Assembly: GCF_001591025.1 (NCBI RefSeq)
Contig: NZ_BCTZ01000024.1
Coordinates: forward strand, 1-64,000
Direction: 5' to 3'
Source: Sphingomonas soli NBRC 100801
GTDB taxonomy: Bacteria > Pseudomonadota > Alphaproteobacteria > Sphingomonadales > Sphingomonadaceae
DNA: 64,000 nucleotides
Made by a program: the position numbers and the translations under genes. Numbering within the stretch: the first letter of the stretch is position 1; each line of letters begins with the position of its first letter. Below the pieces are notes generated by a model. The model searched no databases and was not told the DNA's origin. It was given only the letters and a program-made list of their open reading frames with translations. Below, one piece after another: positions 52,833-61,842 of the stretch.

Positions 52833-53245
52833 CACCATACGCCCGTATTCGGCATCGAGGCCCATGGCTCCTGCGGCTCCAGCCGCCCGTCCTGGAGCAA
52901 TTCGATCGAGATATTGTCGGGCGTGCGGATGAACGCCATGTGCCCGTCGCGCGGCGGGCGGTTGATCGTCACCCCGGCGTCCATCAGCCGCTGGCAGGTC
53001 TCGTAGATATTGTCGACCTGATAGGCGATGTGCCCGAAATTGCGCCCGCCCGTATATTCCTCCGGGTCCCAATTATGCGTCAGCTCGACCTGCGCATCCT
53101 CGTCGCCTGGCGCCGCCAGATAGATGAGCGTGAAGCGGCCCTGTTCGCTGTCGAAGCGCTTGACTTCCTTGAGCCCGAGAAGCTCGAAAAATGCGACCGT
53201 CGCCTGGGGATCGGTCACGCGGATCATGGTGTGGAGATATTTCAT
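52832..53245 (-). CDS. gloA: Lactoylglutathione lyase (glyoxalase I, VOC family)
   Basis: A 137-residue vicinal-oxygen-chelate protein. H5 in MKYLHTMIRV, the Glu in VELTHNW, the His in FGHIAYQVD and the Glu in ISIELLQ are the metal ligands. It converts the hemithioacetal of methylglyoxal and glutathione to S-lactoylglutathione. Its product is the substrate of the next gene, gloB. Confidence 0.93.
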   Translation of the reverse strand: MKYLHTMIRVTDPQATVAFFELLGLKEVKRFDSEQGRFTLIYLAAPGDEDAQVELTHNWDPEEYTGGRNFGHIAYQVDNIYETCQRLMDAGVTINRPPRDGHMAFIRTPDNISIELLQDGRLEPQEPWASMPNTGVW

Positions 53246-53302
53246 GGGGGGAGAGATAGGCCTCCCACTCCCCTCCCTACAAGGGAAGAGGAGCAGGAAG
53301 GA

Positions 53303-54040
53303 TCACTTCTCCGTCGCCCCAAACTGCTCCAGCGCCGTCCGCGCGCTCGTGGCCGCAGGGCTTCCCGGCGATAGCTCGATCACCCGTGCCCAGGCGGTGC
53401 GCGCATTGGCCTCGTCCCCCGCAGCGGCCGCGATATTCCCCGCTTCGAGCTGCACCGAAACATCATCGGCCGATCGCCGCAGCGCCTCCGCGATATCCGC
53501 CGCCGCGCGCTTGAGGTCGCCCTGCCGCCGCGCCAGCGTCGCCGAGAGCAGCCAGGCGAGCGGATCGCCCGGCGCGGCCGACAGCGCCTTGTCGATATCG
53601 TTGCGGGCGCCGTCCATGTCGCCCGCCGCCACCAGCGCGCGGGCGCGGTCCAGATGCGCCTCGCCCAGCGCCAGACCTGTCAGCGTCGCGCGCGCCAGCG
53701 CCGCGTCGAATGCCGATCGCGCGCGCACCGGATTGCCCGCCGCCAGCCAGGCATTGCCCGATTGCACCCAATAATCGGCGACCTTGCTGCCGTTCGCCAG
53801 TTCGTCCTCGCGGGCTGCGTCCTCAAATGCCGCCGCCGCCGAATCCCAGCGCCCCTGATTGGCATAGGCCACGCCCAGGCATTGCCGTGCCAAAGCGCCG
53901 CCGCCCTCGCCGCGCCATTTCACCGCGTTGGCCTGCCCCGCCGCCGGATCGCCGGTCGCCAGGTCCATGCATTCGGCAAAGCGCGGCGGCTCGGCCGGCC
54001 TGTCCTGCGCGATCAGGAAGAGGAGGAGGGGAAGGAACAT
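53303..54040 (-). CDS. Exported TPR-repeat protein
   Basis: A 245-residue protein with a short N-terminal hydrophobic segment (MFLPLLLFLIA). At least four tetratricopeptide repeats follow (ARQCLGVAYANQGRWDSAAAAFEDAA, SGNAWLAAGNPVRARSAFDAAL, and others). Such repeats mediate protein-protein contact, probably in the periplasm. The start lies within the last 28 bases of the upstream hydrolase gene, so translation may be coupled. Confidence 0.78.
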   Translation of the reverse strand: MFLPLLLFLIAQDRPAEPPRFAECMDLATGDPAAGQANAVKWRGEGGGALARQCLGVAYANQGRWDSAAAAFEDAAREDELANGSKVADYWVQSGNAWLAAGNPVRARSAFDAALARATLTGLALGEAHLDRARALVAAGDMDGARNDIDKALSAAPGDPLAWLLSATLARRQGDLKRAAADIAEALRRSADDVSVQLEAGNIAAAAGDEANARTAWARVIELSPGSPAATSARTALEQFGATEK

Positions 54041-54756
54041 TGCGCAATCACATCCTCAAGCGCGCGCACCAGCAGGGCCAGGTCTTGGTCGCGCGAAAGC
54101 CGGTGGTCACCGTCCTTGATCAATATCGTCTGCACATCGTCTGAACGAAACAGCTCGCCCAGCACGCCGGCGCGCTGCCACGGCACTTCCTTGTCCCTCT
54201 GCCCCTGCAACAGCCGCACCGGCCCGGTGAACTCGATCGGGCGCACCATCATCCGGTTCGCCTCGCCCGAAGCCCAGAAGGCGCGGGTTGTGACGGTCGG
54301 CTGGTCCGAATAGTCCGATGGCCGTTCCAGCCGCCCGTTCTGGAGCAGCTTCATCTTCTGCTCCATGGTAAAGCCCCAGTCGGTAAAGTCCGGCGCGGCT
54401 GCGATCCCCACCATGCCCGCCACGCGATCGGGCCGCTCCTTGGCGGCAAGCAGCATCACCCATCCGCCCATCGATGAGCCTACGAGCACCACCGGACCCT
54501 TCAGATCGTCGATCATCCGAAGCGCGTCGTCGCGCCAGGTGGCGAGCGTTTCCTCCTCGAAATTGCCTTCGCTCGCTCCGCACCCGGCATAGTCGAACCG
54601 CCGGAACGCGCGGCCATTGGCCTTCGCCCATGCTTCCAGGTGCAGCGCCTTGGTTCCCTCCATGTCGGAGCCATAGCCGCACAGGAACAGGATGGCCGGC
54701 CCGGCCCCGTCAGTATGACGATAGGCCAGGTTCGGGCGTTCGATGGAATCGGTCAT
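54013..54756 (-). CDS. Alpha/beta hydrolase
   Basis: A 247-residue serine hydrolase. LFLCGYGSDMEGTKALHLEAWA and FRRFDYAGCGASEGNFEEETL are followed by the nucleophile elbow VGSSMGGWVMLLAA, the acid in LLQGQRDKEVPW and the histidine in IKDGDHRLSR. It resembles the ABHD10/palmitoyl-thioesterase branch. The substrate is unknown. No signal peptide, so it is cytoplasmic. It overlaps the TPR gene. Confidence 0.87.
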   Translation of the reverse strand: MTDSIERPNLAYRHTDGAGPAILFLCGYGSDMEGTKALHLEAWAKANGRAFRRFDYAGCGASEGNFEEETLATWRDDALRMIDDLKGPVVLVGSSMGGWVMLLAAKERPDRVAGMVGIAAAPDFTDWGFTMEQKMKLLQNGRLERPSDYSDQPTVTTRAFWASGEANRMMVRPIEFTGPVRLLQGQRDKEVPWQRAGVLGELFRSDDVQTILIKDGDHRLSRDQDLALLVRALEDVIAQCSFPSSSS

Positions 54757-54814
54757 GCGCTCCGGTTAGCCGACTTTTCTTCCCCCGCCAAAGCGAGGGA
54801 GGAAAGTGATTTGG

Positions 54815-55702
54815 TCAGAACGTGCACACGCCGGGGTCTCCGCTCTCCAGCCCCTTGCGCAGCGCCGCCATGCGCTGCGCCGATGTGCCGTGCGTGAAGG
54901 TTTCCGGGCGTACCCCGCCCTGCGATTGGCGCTGCAGCGTATCGTCGCCGATCGCGTTCGCGGCGGTCATGCCCTCTTCGATATCGCCGCCCTCCAGCCG
55001 AGCGCGGTTGCGCCCGAAAAGCACGCCGGCGAAGCAATCCGCCTGTAGCTCCAGCGCCACCGATAGCCGGTTCGCCTCGGTCTCGCTCGCCCGTGCCTGC
55101 GCCCGCGAAACCTGCCCCGAAGTGCCGAGCAGATTCTGGATGTGGTGCCCCATCTCATGTGCGACCACATAGATGCGCGCCGCGTCGCCGCTCGCGCGGA
55201 AGCGCTGATCGAGCTCGTCAAAGAATGCGGTATCCAGATAGACGCCGTGATCCGCCGGGCAATAGAATGGCCCCACCGCCGACGATGCCGCGCCGCAGCC
55301 GGATTGGACGTTGCCGGTGAAGAAGTTGATCGTGGCGGGGGAATATCTCTGGCCCGCCTGCTGGAATATCTGTTCCCAGGTCGTGTCGGCCAGCGCCATC
55401 ACCCGGCACGATTCCAGCCGCGCTCCGGTGCTGCAAGCCGTGCCGGCCGCCCCCCCGTTCTGGCCGCTCGCCACCTGCGTTGCGGGAGTCGTCCCGGTGT
55501 TCATTCCGCCGCCACCGAACATGCCGAACACCGCCATCGCGCCCAGGATCACGACGATCATCAGGCAACCAACCTTCCGCCCGAAGATCATCGGCAGGAA
55601 AAACAGCAGGTTCATGATCCCGCCACCACCGCCGCCACCGCCACCGAAACCGCGGTCGCGTGCGTTGCGTGTCGGGTCGATATCGTCGAGGCGCATGGCC
55701 AT
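54815..55702 (-). CDS. ypfJ: Neutral zinc metallopeptidase of the YpfJ family
   Basis: A 295-residue membrane-anchored protein. MRLDD..DP(T/S)RNARDRG and a poly-Gly run open the protein. One membrane helix (about 43-63) is followed by an outer domain with AHEMGHHIQNLLG (HEMGHH at 182-187) and later ELQADCFAG as the third ligand region. The family is a putative neutral metallopeptidase with unknown substrate. ATG 55702 or ATG 55696 may be the start. Confidence 0.9.
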   Translation of the reverse strand: MAMRLDDIDPTRNARDRGFGGGGGGGGGIMNLLFFLPMIFGRKVGCLMIVVILGAMAVFGMFGGGGMNTGTTPATQVASGQNGGAAGTACSTGARLESCRVMALADTTWEQIFQQAGQRYSPATINFFTGNVQSGCGAASSAVGPFYCPADHGVYLDTAFFDELDQRFRASGDAARIYVVAHEMGHHIQNLLGTSGQVSRAQARASETEANRLSVALELQADCFAGVLFGRNRARLEGGDIEEGMTAANAIGDDTLQRQSQGGVRPETFTHGTSAQRMAALRKGLESGDPGVCTF

Positions 55703-55804
55703 CCCCTTGTTCGTTCACTGTCCGCAACAATGCCCCAAAGCCCCAAGCGTTGCACCCGGCATTTCCGCCGTTGCCCCCGGCGCGTCGATGGGCCAGAGCA
55801 AGAC

Positions 55805-56938
55805 ATGGCCGATATGGATCCTCGCCGTAGCGCCCCTGGTCTCCCGCTCCCCGATACGGTGGCGCTGGTGCTGCAGGGCGGCGGAGCGCTCGGCAGCTAT
55901 CAGGCGGGCGTGATCGAGGCGCTGAGCGAAGTGCCGATCGAGGTGGATTGGGTCGCGGGTATCTCGATCGGCGCAGTCAACGCGGCTTTGTTCGCCGGCA
56001 ACCCGCCCGAACGTCGAATGGATGCGATCCGCACCTTCTGGGATACGGCCTCAAGCGCGCTTCCCAGCTTCCCGATCTGGCCGCTCGATGCCGCGCGCGA
56101 AGCCGTGCATGAATGGTCCGCCGCGATGGTCATGGCGGTTGGCGTGCCCGGCTTCTTCAGCCCTCGCCTGGTGCCGCCCACCCTCGCATTTCCCGGTACG
56201 CCCGAGGCATTGAGCTTCTACGACAGCACGCCCTTGCGCGAAACGCTGGACAGGCTGATCGACTGGGATCTGCTCAATAGCTGCCCGGTGCGCCTCTCGG
56301 TCGGCGCGGTCGACATCGCCAGCGGCAATTTCCGCTATTTCGACACGCAGGACGAGCGCCTCGACGCGCGTCACATCATGGCCTCCGGTGCGCTCCCGCC
56401 CGGCCTGCCACCGGTCGAGATAGACGGGCGCTTCTACTGGGATGGCGGCCTCGTTTCGAATACGCCGCTCACCCATATCCTCGACCGTCAACAGGCCGAC
56501 ACTCTGGTCTTTCAGGTCGATCTCTTCCCTTCCGAGGCCGCGCTGCCGCGCACGATCACCGATGTCGCCGCGCGCGAGAAGGAAATCCGCTTCTCCAGCC
56601 GCACCCGCCAGATTTCCAACGAGCGGCTCAAGCTGCGCCAGGATCGCCAGATGGTGTGCAATCTGCTCGATCGCCTGCCCGCCGATCTCGCCCAGGATCC
56701 CGAGGTACTCGCGCTAAAGGAGCGCGTTTCCGAATATCCGGTCAGCCTCGTCCAGTTGATCTACCGCGCAAATGCCTGGGAGGGCGGCAGCCGCGATTTC
56801 GAGTTTTCGCAGCGCTCAATGCACGAGCATTGGCAGGCGGGCCGCCTCGCGGTCGCGGAGACCATGGCCCATGCGCGGATCGTCGCGGAGAATATCCTCG
56901 ACGGCAAGACCGCCGCCTTCGACCTTACCCACCGATGA
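55805..56938 (+). CDS. Patatin-like phospholipase (DUF3734 type)
   Basis: A 377-residue protein. LVLQGGGALGSYQAG is the oxyanion glycine motif, GISIG (52-56) has the nucleophile S54, and DGG (213-215) the catalytic Asp. The C-terminal half (EKEIRFSSRTRQISNE) is typical of the DUF3734 branch, whose relatives act on lipids and polyhydroxybutyrate metabolism. The neighbouring 3-hydroxybutyrate dehydrogenase fits that link. The start may be ATG 55805 or ATG 55814. Confidence 0.9.
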   Translation: MADMDPRRSAPGLPLPDTVALVLQGGGALGSYQAGVIEALSEVPIEVDWVAGISIGAVNAALFAGNPPERRMDAIRTFWDTASSALPSFPIWPLDAAREAVHEWSAAMVMAVGVPGFFSPRLVPPTLAFPGTPEALSFYDSTPLRETLDRLIDWDLLNSCPVRLSVGAVDIASGNFRYFDTQDERLDARHIMASGALPPGLPPVEIDGRFYWDGGLVSNTPLTHILDRQQADTLVFQVDLFPSEAALPRTITDVAAREKEIRFSSRTRQISNERLKLRQDRQMVCNLLDRLPADLAQDPEVLALKERVSEYPVSLVQLIYRANAWEGGSRDFEFSQRSMHEHWQAGRLAVAETMAHARIVAENILDGKTAAFDLTHR

Positions 56939-56950
56939 CACACGTCCACC

Positions 56951-57029
56951 CGTCATCCCCGCGAAAGCGGGGATCCAGAGCCAAGAGCGATAGCGCTTGT
57001 GGCCCTGGGTTCCCGCTTCCGCGAGAATG
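56951..57029. repeat. REP pair between patatin and hbdH genes
   Basis: GTCATCCCCGCGAAAGCGGG and, 50 bases on, a second palindrome GGTTCCCGCTTCCGCGAGAA in inverse form make a bipartite element. The first arm equals the unit at 213-241. Confidence 0.7.
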
Positions 57030-57055
57030 AAGACATTGTAGCTAGGAGTTTCGTC

Positions 57056-57841
57056 ATGTTCCTCAAGGGCAAGTCCGCCATCATCACCGGCTCGACCTCG
57101 GGCATCGGCCTTGCCTATGCCAAGGCGCTCGCGGCCGAAGGATGCGCGGTGATGATCAACGGCTTTGGCGATGCCAACGCGATCGAGCAGGAGCGCGCCG
57201 GGCTGGAGGCGCTTAGCGGCGCGAAGGCGCTTTACGACGCCGCCGATATGTCGAAGCCCGATCAGATCGCGGCGATGGTCGCTCGCGCCCAGTCCGAATT
57301 GGGCGGCGCAGACATCCTGATCTCGAACGCCGGCATCCAGCATGTCGCCCCGGTCGATGAGTTCCCACCCGAGAAATGGGATGCGATCATCGCGATCAAT
57401 CTCAGCTCCACCTTCCATCTGATGCGCGCCGCCATCCCCGCGATGAAGGCGAAGAAATGGGGGCGCATCATCACCACGGCATCGGCGCACAGCCTTGTCG
57501 CCAGCCCCAACAAGGCCGCTTATGTCGCCGCCAAGCACGGCATCGCCGGCCTGACCAAGACGGTCGCGCTCGAAACCGCGATCCACGGCATCACCGTCAA
57601 CTGCATCTCGCCCGGCTATGTCTGGACGCCTCTCGTCGAAAACCAGATTCCGGACACGATGAAGGCCCGGGGCCTCACCCGCGAGCAGGTGATGAACGAC
57701 GTGCTCCTCGCCGCCCAGCCGACCAAGCAGTTCGTCCATCCGGAACAAGTTGCCGCGCTCGCGCTATTCCTTTGCCGGGACGAGGCCGCGTCGATCACCG
57801 GCGCAAATTATGCAATGGACGGCGGCTGGACCGCCGCCTGA
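57056..57841 (+). CDS. bdhA: 3-hydroxybutyrate dehydrogenase (SDR family)
   Basis: A 261-residue short-chain dehydrogenase. TGSTSGIG (11-18) binds NAD, ISNAGIQHVAPVDEFP is the family-typical NAG motif, and TASAHSLVASPNKAAYVAAKHG has the catalytic Ser, Tyr and Lys. The segment VKTVALETA-GITVNCISPGYVWTPLVE and QPTKQFVHPEQVA mark 3-hydroxybutyrate dehydrogenase. It interconverts 3-hydroxybutyrate and acetoacetate in PHB and ketone metabolism. ATG 57056 follows AGGAG. Confidence 0.93.
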   Translation: MFLKGKSAIITGSTSGIGLAYAKALAAEGCAVMINGFGDANAIEQERAGLEALSGAKALYDAADMSKPDQIAAMVARAQSELGGADILISNAGIQHVAPVDEFPPEKWDAIIAINLSSTFHLMRAAIPAMKAKKWGRIITTASAHSLVASPNKAAYVAAKHGIAGLTKTVALETAIHGITVNCISPGYVWTPLVENQIPDTMKARGLTREQVMNDVLLAAQPTKQFVHPEQVAALALFLCRDEAASITGANYAMDGGWTAA

Positions 57842-57855
57842 TGGAGAGTTTCGGC

Positions 57856-58476
57856 ATGAAGGCTGTTTTCGGCGCCGCCGCGCTCCTGCTCACGCTTCCG
57901 GGGTGCAACGTCTATCGCGAGGCCACCTCCGCGCGGCCCGACGTCACCCAGCCGTGGCGCGGCATCGCGACCGATGCCGATCGCGACCGCTACCGCAAAT
58001 GGCGCAAGGCGTGGGACGAGGGACTGACCGCCGCAAAGGCTGTGGACCCACAGGCAATCGCCGCCGACCCCGCGCTGTTCGATCCCGATCGCGCGCTTGG
58101 TGGCGCAGCCCTGCCCCCCGGCAAATATCGCTGCCGCACCTTCAAGCTCGGTTCCTCCGGCACTGCTGTCCGCGCTTTCACCACCTATCCCGCCTTCGAC
58201 TGCGAAGTCTCGGAGGAAGGCGAGATCGACAGCCTCCACAAGATGAACGGCTCGCAGCGCCCGGTCGGCATGCTCTTCCCTGAAAGCGACGCGCGGACGA
58301 TCTTCCTCGGCACGCTCATCCTCGGCGACGAAGTCTCCCCCCTGCGCTACGGCCTCGACGCCCGCCGCGACATGATCGGCTATGTCGAGCGCATCGGCGA
58401 AAAGCGCTGGCGCCTCGTCCTCCCCTGGCCGCACTTCGAATCCAAGCTGGATATCCTGGAGCTGGTCCCGGCTTGA
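57856..58476 (+). CDS. DUF4893 lipoprotein
   Basis: A 206-residue protein with lipobox LPGC (Cys17 region). The mature part has DRDRYRKWRKAWDEGL, LPPGKYRCRTFKLG, QRPVGMLFPESDARTIFLGTLILGDE and WRLVLPWPHFESKLDILELVP, the DUF4893 pattern. Its role is unknown; it is probably in the periplasm attached to a membrane. ATG 57856 follows GGAGAG; ATG 57841 overlaps the bdhA stop. Confidence 0.85.
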   Translation: MKAVFGAAALLLTLPGCNVYREATSARPDVTQPWRGIATDADRDRYRKWRKAWDEGLTAAKAVDPQAIAADPALFDPDRALGGAALPPGKYRCRTFKLGSSGTAVRAFTTYPAFDCEVSEEGEIDSLHKMNGSQRPVGMLFPESDARTIFLGTLILGDEVSPLRYGLDARRDMIGYVERIGEKRWRLVLPWPHFESKLDILELVPA

Positions 58477-58488
58477 AATCCGCCTTTT

Positions 58489-58540
58489 CCTCCCTCGCTT
58501 CAGCGGGGGAGGTGGCACGCGAAGCGTGACGGAGGGGGCC
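58489..58540. repeat. Sphingomonad-type REP, first copy at the DUF559 gene
   Basis: CCTCCCTCGCTTCAGCGGGG, then a second small palindrome CACGCGAAGCGTG and GGAGGGGGCC. It ends exactly at the stop codon of the DUF559 gene and is nearly identical to 58976-59026. Confidence 0.75.
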
Positions 58541-58896
58541 TATCCGCTCACGACCGCCGCGACGATGTGCGCGACCACCCCTTCCAGATTCCCGAAAACC
58601 TCACGCGCCGGAATCCTCAGCGTCCGCACGCCACGCGCGGCCAGCCATGCGTCCCGCCGCGCATCGCGCTCCGGCCGGTCGCCAAAGCCATGCGCCTCGC
58701 CATCTACCTCGACGCACAGCTTCGCCTTTGCACAGTAGAAATCGAGCCTGTACGGCCCCGCCGGATGCTCGCGCCGGAAATGATACCCGCTCGGCCCCTT
58801 GCGCAGTTCAAGCCACAGCCGGACTTCCGCGAGCGACATCTCCTGCCACGCCCGCCGCGCCGCTCGTTTCGTGCTCGACCAGCCTTTCAGTTCCAT
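58540..58896 (-). CDS. DUF559 (Vsr-like endonuclease fold) protein
   Basis: A 118-residue protein. A short N-terminal helix (RAWQEMSLAEVRLWLELR) is followed by FRREHPAGPYRLDFYCAKAKLCVEVDGEAHG, with Asp in LDFYC and Glu-x-Asp-Gly in EVDGEAH, the likely metal site of the restriction-endonuclease-like fold. RDAWLAARGVRTLRIPAREVF closes the domain. DUF559 proteins resemble very-short-patch-repair nucleases; function is not established. The gene is enclosed by palindromic repeats on both sides. Confidence 0.85.
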   Translation of the reverse strand: MELKGWSSTKRAARRAWQEMSLAEVRLWLELRKGPSGYHFRREHPAGPYRLDFYCAKAKLCVEVDGEAHGFGDRPERDARRDAWLAARGVRTLRIPAREVFGNLEGVVAHIVAAVVSG

Positions 58897-58901
58897 CGCC
58901 A

Positions 58902-59026
58902 GCCCCCCTCCACCACGCCTTCGGCGCGGTCCCCCTCCCCCGCAAAAGCGAGGGAGGATAGAATAGTCGACTATTCCTCCCTCGCGAAGCGGGGGAGGTG
59001 ACACGCGAAGCGTGACGGAGGGGGCC
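58902..59026. repeat. Composite REP on the upstream side of the DUF559 gene
   Basis: An inverted unit (CCCCCTCCACCACGCCTTCG, then GGTCCCCCTCCCCCGC) at 58902-58951 is followed by a direct copy of the 58489 unit at 58976-59026. Together they form a bipartite element in opposite orientations. The rest of the gap to 59085 holds no gene. Confidence 0.72.
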
Positions 59027-59085
59027 TCGCCGCACGCGCAAAGCTTCGTTACACCCGCCCCCAACACCATCAGGGGAGCCCATAT

Positions 59086-60396
59086 ATGCGCCGCGCCATC
59101 CTTCTCGCCACCGCGCTCTCGTTCGCCACACCGGCGCTGGCCGCAGACCCCGCGCGCGATCTGACCCGGAGGGCGCTGCCCGCGCTGATGGAGCATTACC
59201 GCCACTTCCATGCCAATCCCGAGCTCAGCCTCCATGAGGTCAAGACCGCCGCCACGCTTGCCGAGGTCGCGCGCCAGGCGGGCTATGATGTCACCGAAAA
59301 GGTCGGCGGCACCGGCGTGGTCGCTATCCTGCGCAACGGGCCCGGCCCGGTCCTGCTGATCCGCGCGGATATGGACGGGCTTCCGGTGATCGAGCAGACC
59401 GGCCTGCCCTTCGCTTCAAAGGTTCGCGCCACCACCGATGAGGGGCTGGAGACCGGCGTGATGCACGCCTGCGGCCATGACACGCACATGGCCTCCTGGA
59501 TCGGCACCCTCCAGAATCTCGCGGCGACGAAGTCGCAGTGGAAGGGCACGGTCATGATGATCGCCCAGCCCGCCGAGGAGCGCGGCATGGGCGCGGCTGC
59601 GATGCTCCGGGACGGGCTGTTCACGCGCTTTCCCAAGCCGCAATATGCGCTCGCTTTCCATGACAGCGCGCTCCAGCCCGCCGGGCAGATCGGCATCACA
59701 TCGGGCTATGCGCTCGCCAATGTCGACAGCGTCGACTTGCAAGTAAAGGGCGTCGGCGGCCACGGCGCCTATCCGCACACCACCAAGGATCCGATCGTCC
59801 TTGCCGCGCGCATCGTCACCACGCTGCAAACGCTTGTCAGCCGCGAGATCGATCCCACCGCCTCCGCCGTCGTCACCGTGGGCAGCATCCAGGGTGGATC
59901 GAAGCACAATATTATCGGCAGCGAAGTCACCATGCTGCTCACCGTGCGCAGCTTCTCGCCCGAAATGCGCAAATTCCTGCTCGATGGCATCGCCCGCATC
60001 GCCCGTGGCGAAGCCATCGCCGCCGGCGTGCCCGAAGACCGGATGCCGGTGATGACGGTCAAGGACGAATTCACCCCCTCGACCTTCAACACGCCCCCGC
60101 TCGCCGCCCGGATGCAGTCGCTCTGGTCGAGCCGCTTCGGCAAGGATGCGGTCGTCGCCACCCCGGCCGTGATGGGCGGCGAGGATTTCGGGCGCTATTA
60201 TCTGGCCGATCCTTCGATCCAGAGCCTGATCTTCTGGGTGGGCGGCGTTCCTCAGGCGAAATGGGATGCGGCGCAGAAGAATGGCGACGTGCTCCCCTCG
60301 CTTCACAGCGCCTATTGGGCACCCGACGCCGAAAAGGTCATCGCTACCGCTACCGAGGCCATGACGGCGGCGGCACTGGATATCCTGAAGAAATAA
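59086..60396 (+). CDS. Exported M20D amidohydrolase/peptidase
   Basis: A 436-residue protein with a signal peptide (ATPALAADPA). Zinc motifs: MHACGHDTHMAS, AEERGMGAAAM with the catalytic Glu, and MGGEDFGRY near the end. GGHGAYPHTTKDPI is the lid/dimerisation motif. It removes acyl or amino-acid groups from amides such as N-acyl amino acids. A periplasmic place is inferred from the signal. ATG follows AGGGGAG. Confidence 0.9.
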   Translation: MRRAILLATALSFATPALAADPARDLTRRALPALMEHYRHFHANPELSLHEVKTAATLAEVARQAGYDVTEKVGGTGVVAILRNGPGPVLLIRADMDGLPVIEQTGLPFASKVRATTDEGLETGVMHACGHDTHMASWIGTLQNLAATKSQWKGTVMMIAQPAEERGMGAAAMLRDGLFTRFPKPQYALAFHDSALQPAGQIGITSGYALANVDSVDLQVKGVGGHGAYPHTTKDPIVLAARIVTTLQTLVSREIDPTASAVVTVGSIQGGSKHNIIGSEVTMLLTVRSFSPEMRKFLLDGIARIARGEAIAAGVPEDRMPVMTVKDEFTPSTFNTPPLAARMQSLWSSRFGKDAVVATPAVMGGEDFGRYYLADPSIQSLIFWVGGVPQAKWDAAQKNGDVLPSLHSAYWAPDAEKVIATATEAMTAAALDILKK

Positions 60397-60456
60397 GCAA
60401 ATCGGATCGCTGTCGCCGCGCAACGCTGCGGCGACAGGATCGTTACCGGAACACGC

Positions 60457-61839
60457 ATGAAAACCCTGTTCGATCCCGATCACGCCCTCACCCGGGGCCT
60501 CGCTGCGATCCGCCTCAAATACCAGGTTCCCGCAGATTTCCCGCCCGCCGTCCTCGCCGCGGCGGAGCAGGCTGCAGCCCGCACTCCGGTTGAACACGCC
60601 GATCGCACCGCGCTGCCGTTCGTGACGCTCGATCCGGCCACCTCCACCGATCTCGATCAGGCCTTTCATATCGAGCGCGCCGGTGGGGACATCCTGCTAT
60701 ATTATGCGATCGCCGACGTGGCCTGGTTCGTCGAGGATGGCGGCCTGCTCGATCAGGAGGCATGGGCGCGCGGCACGACGCTCTATCTCCCCGATGGCAA
60801 GGCCGGGCTCTATCCCCGATCGCTGAGCGAAGGTGCCGCCAGCCTGCTCCCCGCCGGGCCGCGTCCCGCGGTGATCTTCACCGTCCGTGTCGCCCCCGAT
60901 GGCGCGGTCCGTCTCGAAGCCGCCGAGCGCGCGCTGATCCAGAGCCGCGCCAAGCTCGCTTATGACCGCGTCCAGCCCGCTGACCTGCCCGAGCCCTTCG
61001 CCGATCTCGCCAGGCGCATCCAGGCGGCCGAAGCGCGGCGCGGCGCGGTTCGCGTCGATCCGCCCGAGCAGCAGGTCGTGCACGTCCCGGATGATGGCTA
61101 TGCGCTCGCCTTTCGTCCCCGGCTGGCTTCGGAGGACGATAACGCCGCGCTCTCGCTCGCGTGCAACCTTGCCGTCGCCGATGCCCTGCTCGCGCACCAG
61201 ACCGGCCTGTTCCGCGTCATGCCCGCGCCGTCGCCGGGGGCGGTGCAGCGTCTGCGCCACACCGCGCGCGCCTTCCGCCTCGATTGGCCGCATTCCATGC
61301 CGCTCAAGGAGTTTGAGCGCAGCCTGAGCGCCAATAACCCCGTCGAAGCCGCCTTTATGCTCGCGATCCGCCGCGCGGGTCAGGGCGCGTCCTACGCACC
61401 TTTCACGCCCGACGAGACGCCCTGGCACGCCGCGATGGCCGCCACCTATGCGCACGCCACCGCGCCGCTGCGCCGACTCGCCGATCGCTATGTCGTGCGC
61501 GCCGCGCTGGCCATCGCCAATGGCCAGCCCGTCCCGCCTGTCGTCGCCGAAGCCTTTGCGAAGCTCCCGCCCGTCATGGCGCGCGCCGATCAGCTCGCAG
61601 GCCGCATCGATCGCTCGGTCATCGATCTGGCCGAGGCGGTGATGCTCCATGGCCGTGAGGGCGAAGCCTTCCCCGCTATCGTCACCGACGCCACCGAAGG
61701 CGGCATCCGCGTGCAGCTTCGCGAACTGCCCATCGTCGCCAATCTCAAGACCAGGGGCCCGTCGCCCGGCGACAAGCTTCAGCTCACCCTCACCACCGCC
61801 GACACCGCCCGAGGCACGATCGCCTTCGCACCCGCCTGA
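60457..61839 (+). CDS. RNase II/RNB-domain exoribonuclease
   Basis: A 460-residue protein. FVTLDPATSTDLDQAFHIE (D59, D65, D67) is the catalytic RNB motif that binds Mg2+, with YYAIADVAWFV and YPRSLSEGAASLLP. The C-terminus has a short S1-like part. It is shorter than RNase II (about 640 residues) because N-terminal cold-shock domains are absent. It degrades RNA from the 3' end in the cytoplasm; the compact form may have a special target. Confidence 0.87.
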   Translation: MKTLFDPDHALTRGLAAIRLKYQVPADFPPAVLAAAEQAAARTPVEHADRTALPFVTLDPATSTDLDQAFHIERAGGDILLYYAIADVAWFVEDGGLLDQEAWARGTTLYLPDGKAGLYPRSLSEGAASLLPAGPRPAVIFTVRVAPDGAVRLEAAERALIQSRAKLAYDRVQPADLPEPFADLARRIQAAEARRGAVRVDPPEQQVVHVPDDGYALAFRPRLASEDDNAALSLACNLAVADALLAHQTGLFRVMPAPSPGAVQRLRHTARAFRLDWPHSMPLKEFERSLSANNPVEAAFMLAIRRAGQGASYAPFTPDETPWHAAMAATYAHATAPLRRLADRYVVRAALAIANGQPVPPVVAEAFAKLPPVMARADQLAGRIDRSVIDLAEAVMLHGREGEAFPAIVTDATEGGIRVQLRELPIVANLKTRGPSPGDKLQLTLTTADTARGTIAFAPA

Positions 61840-61842
61840 ACC

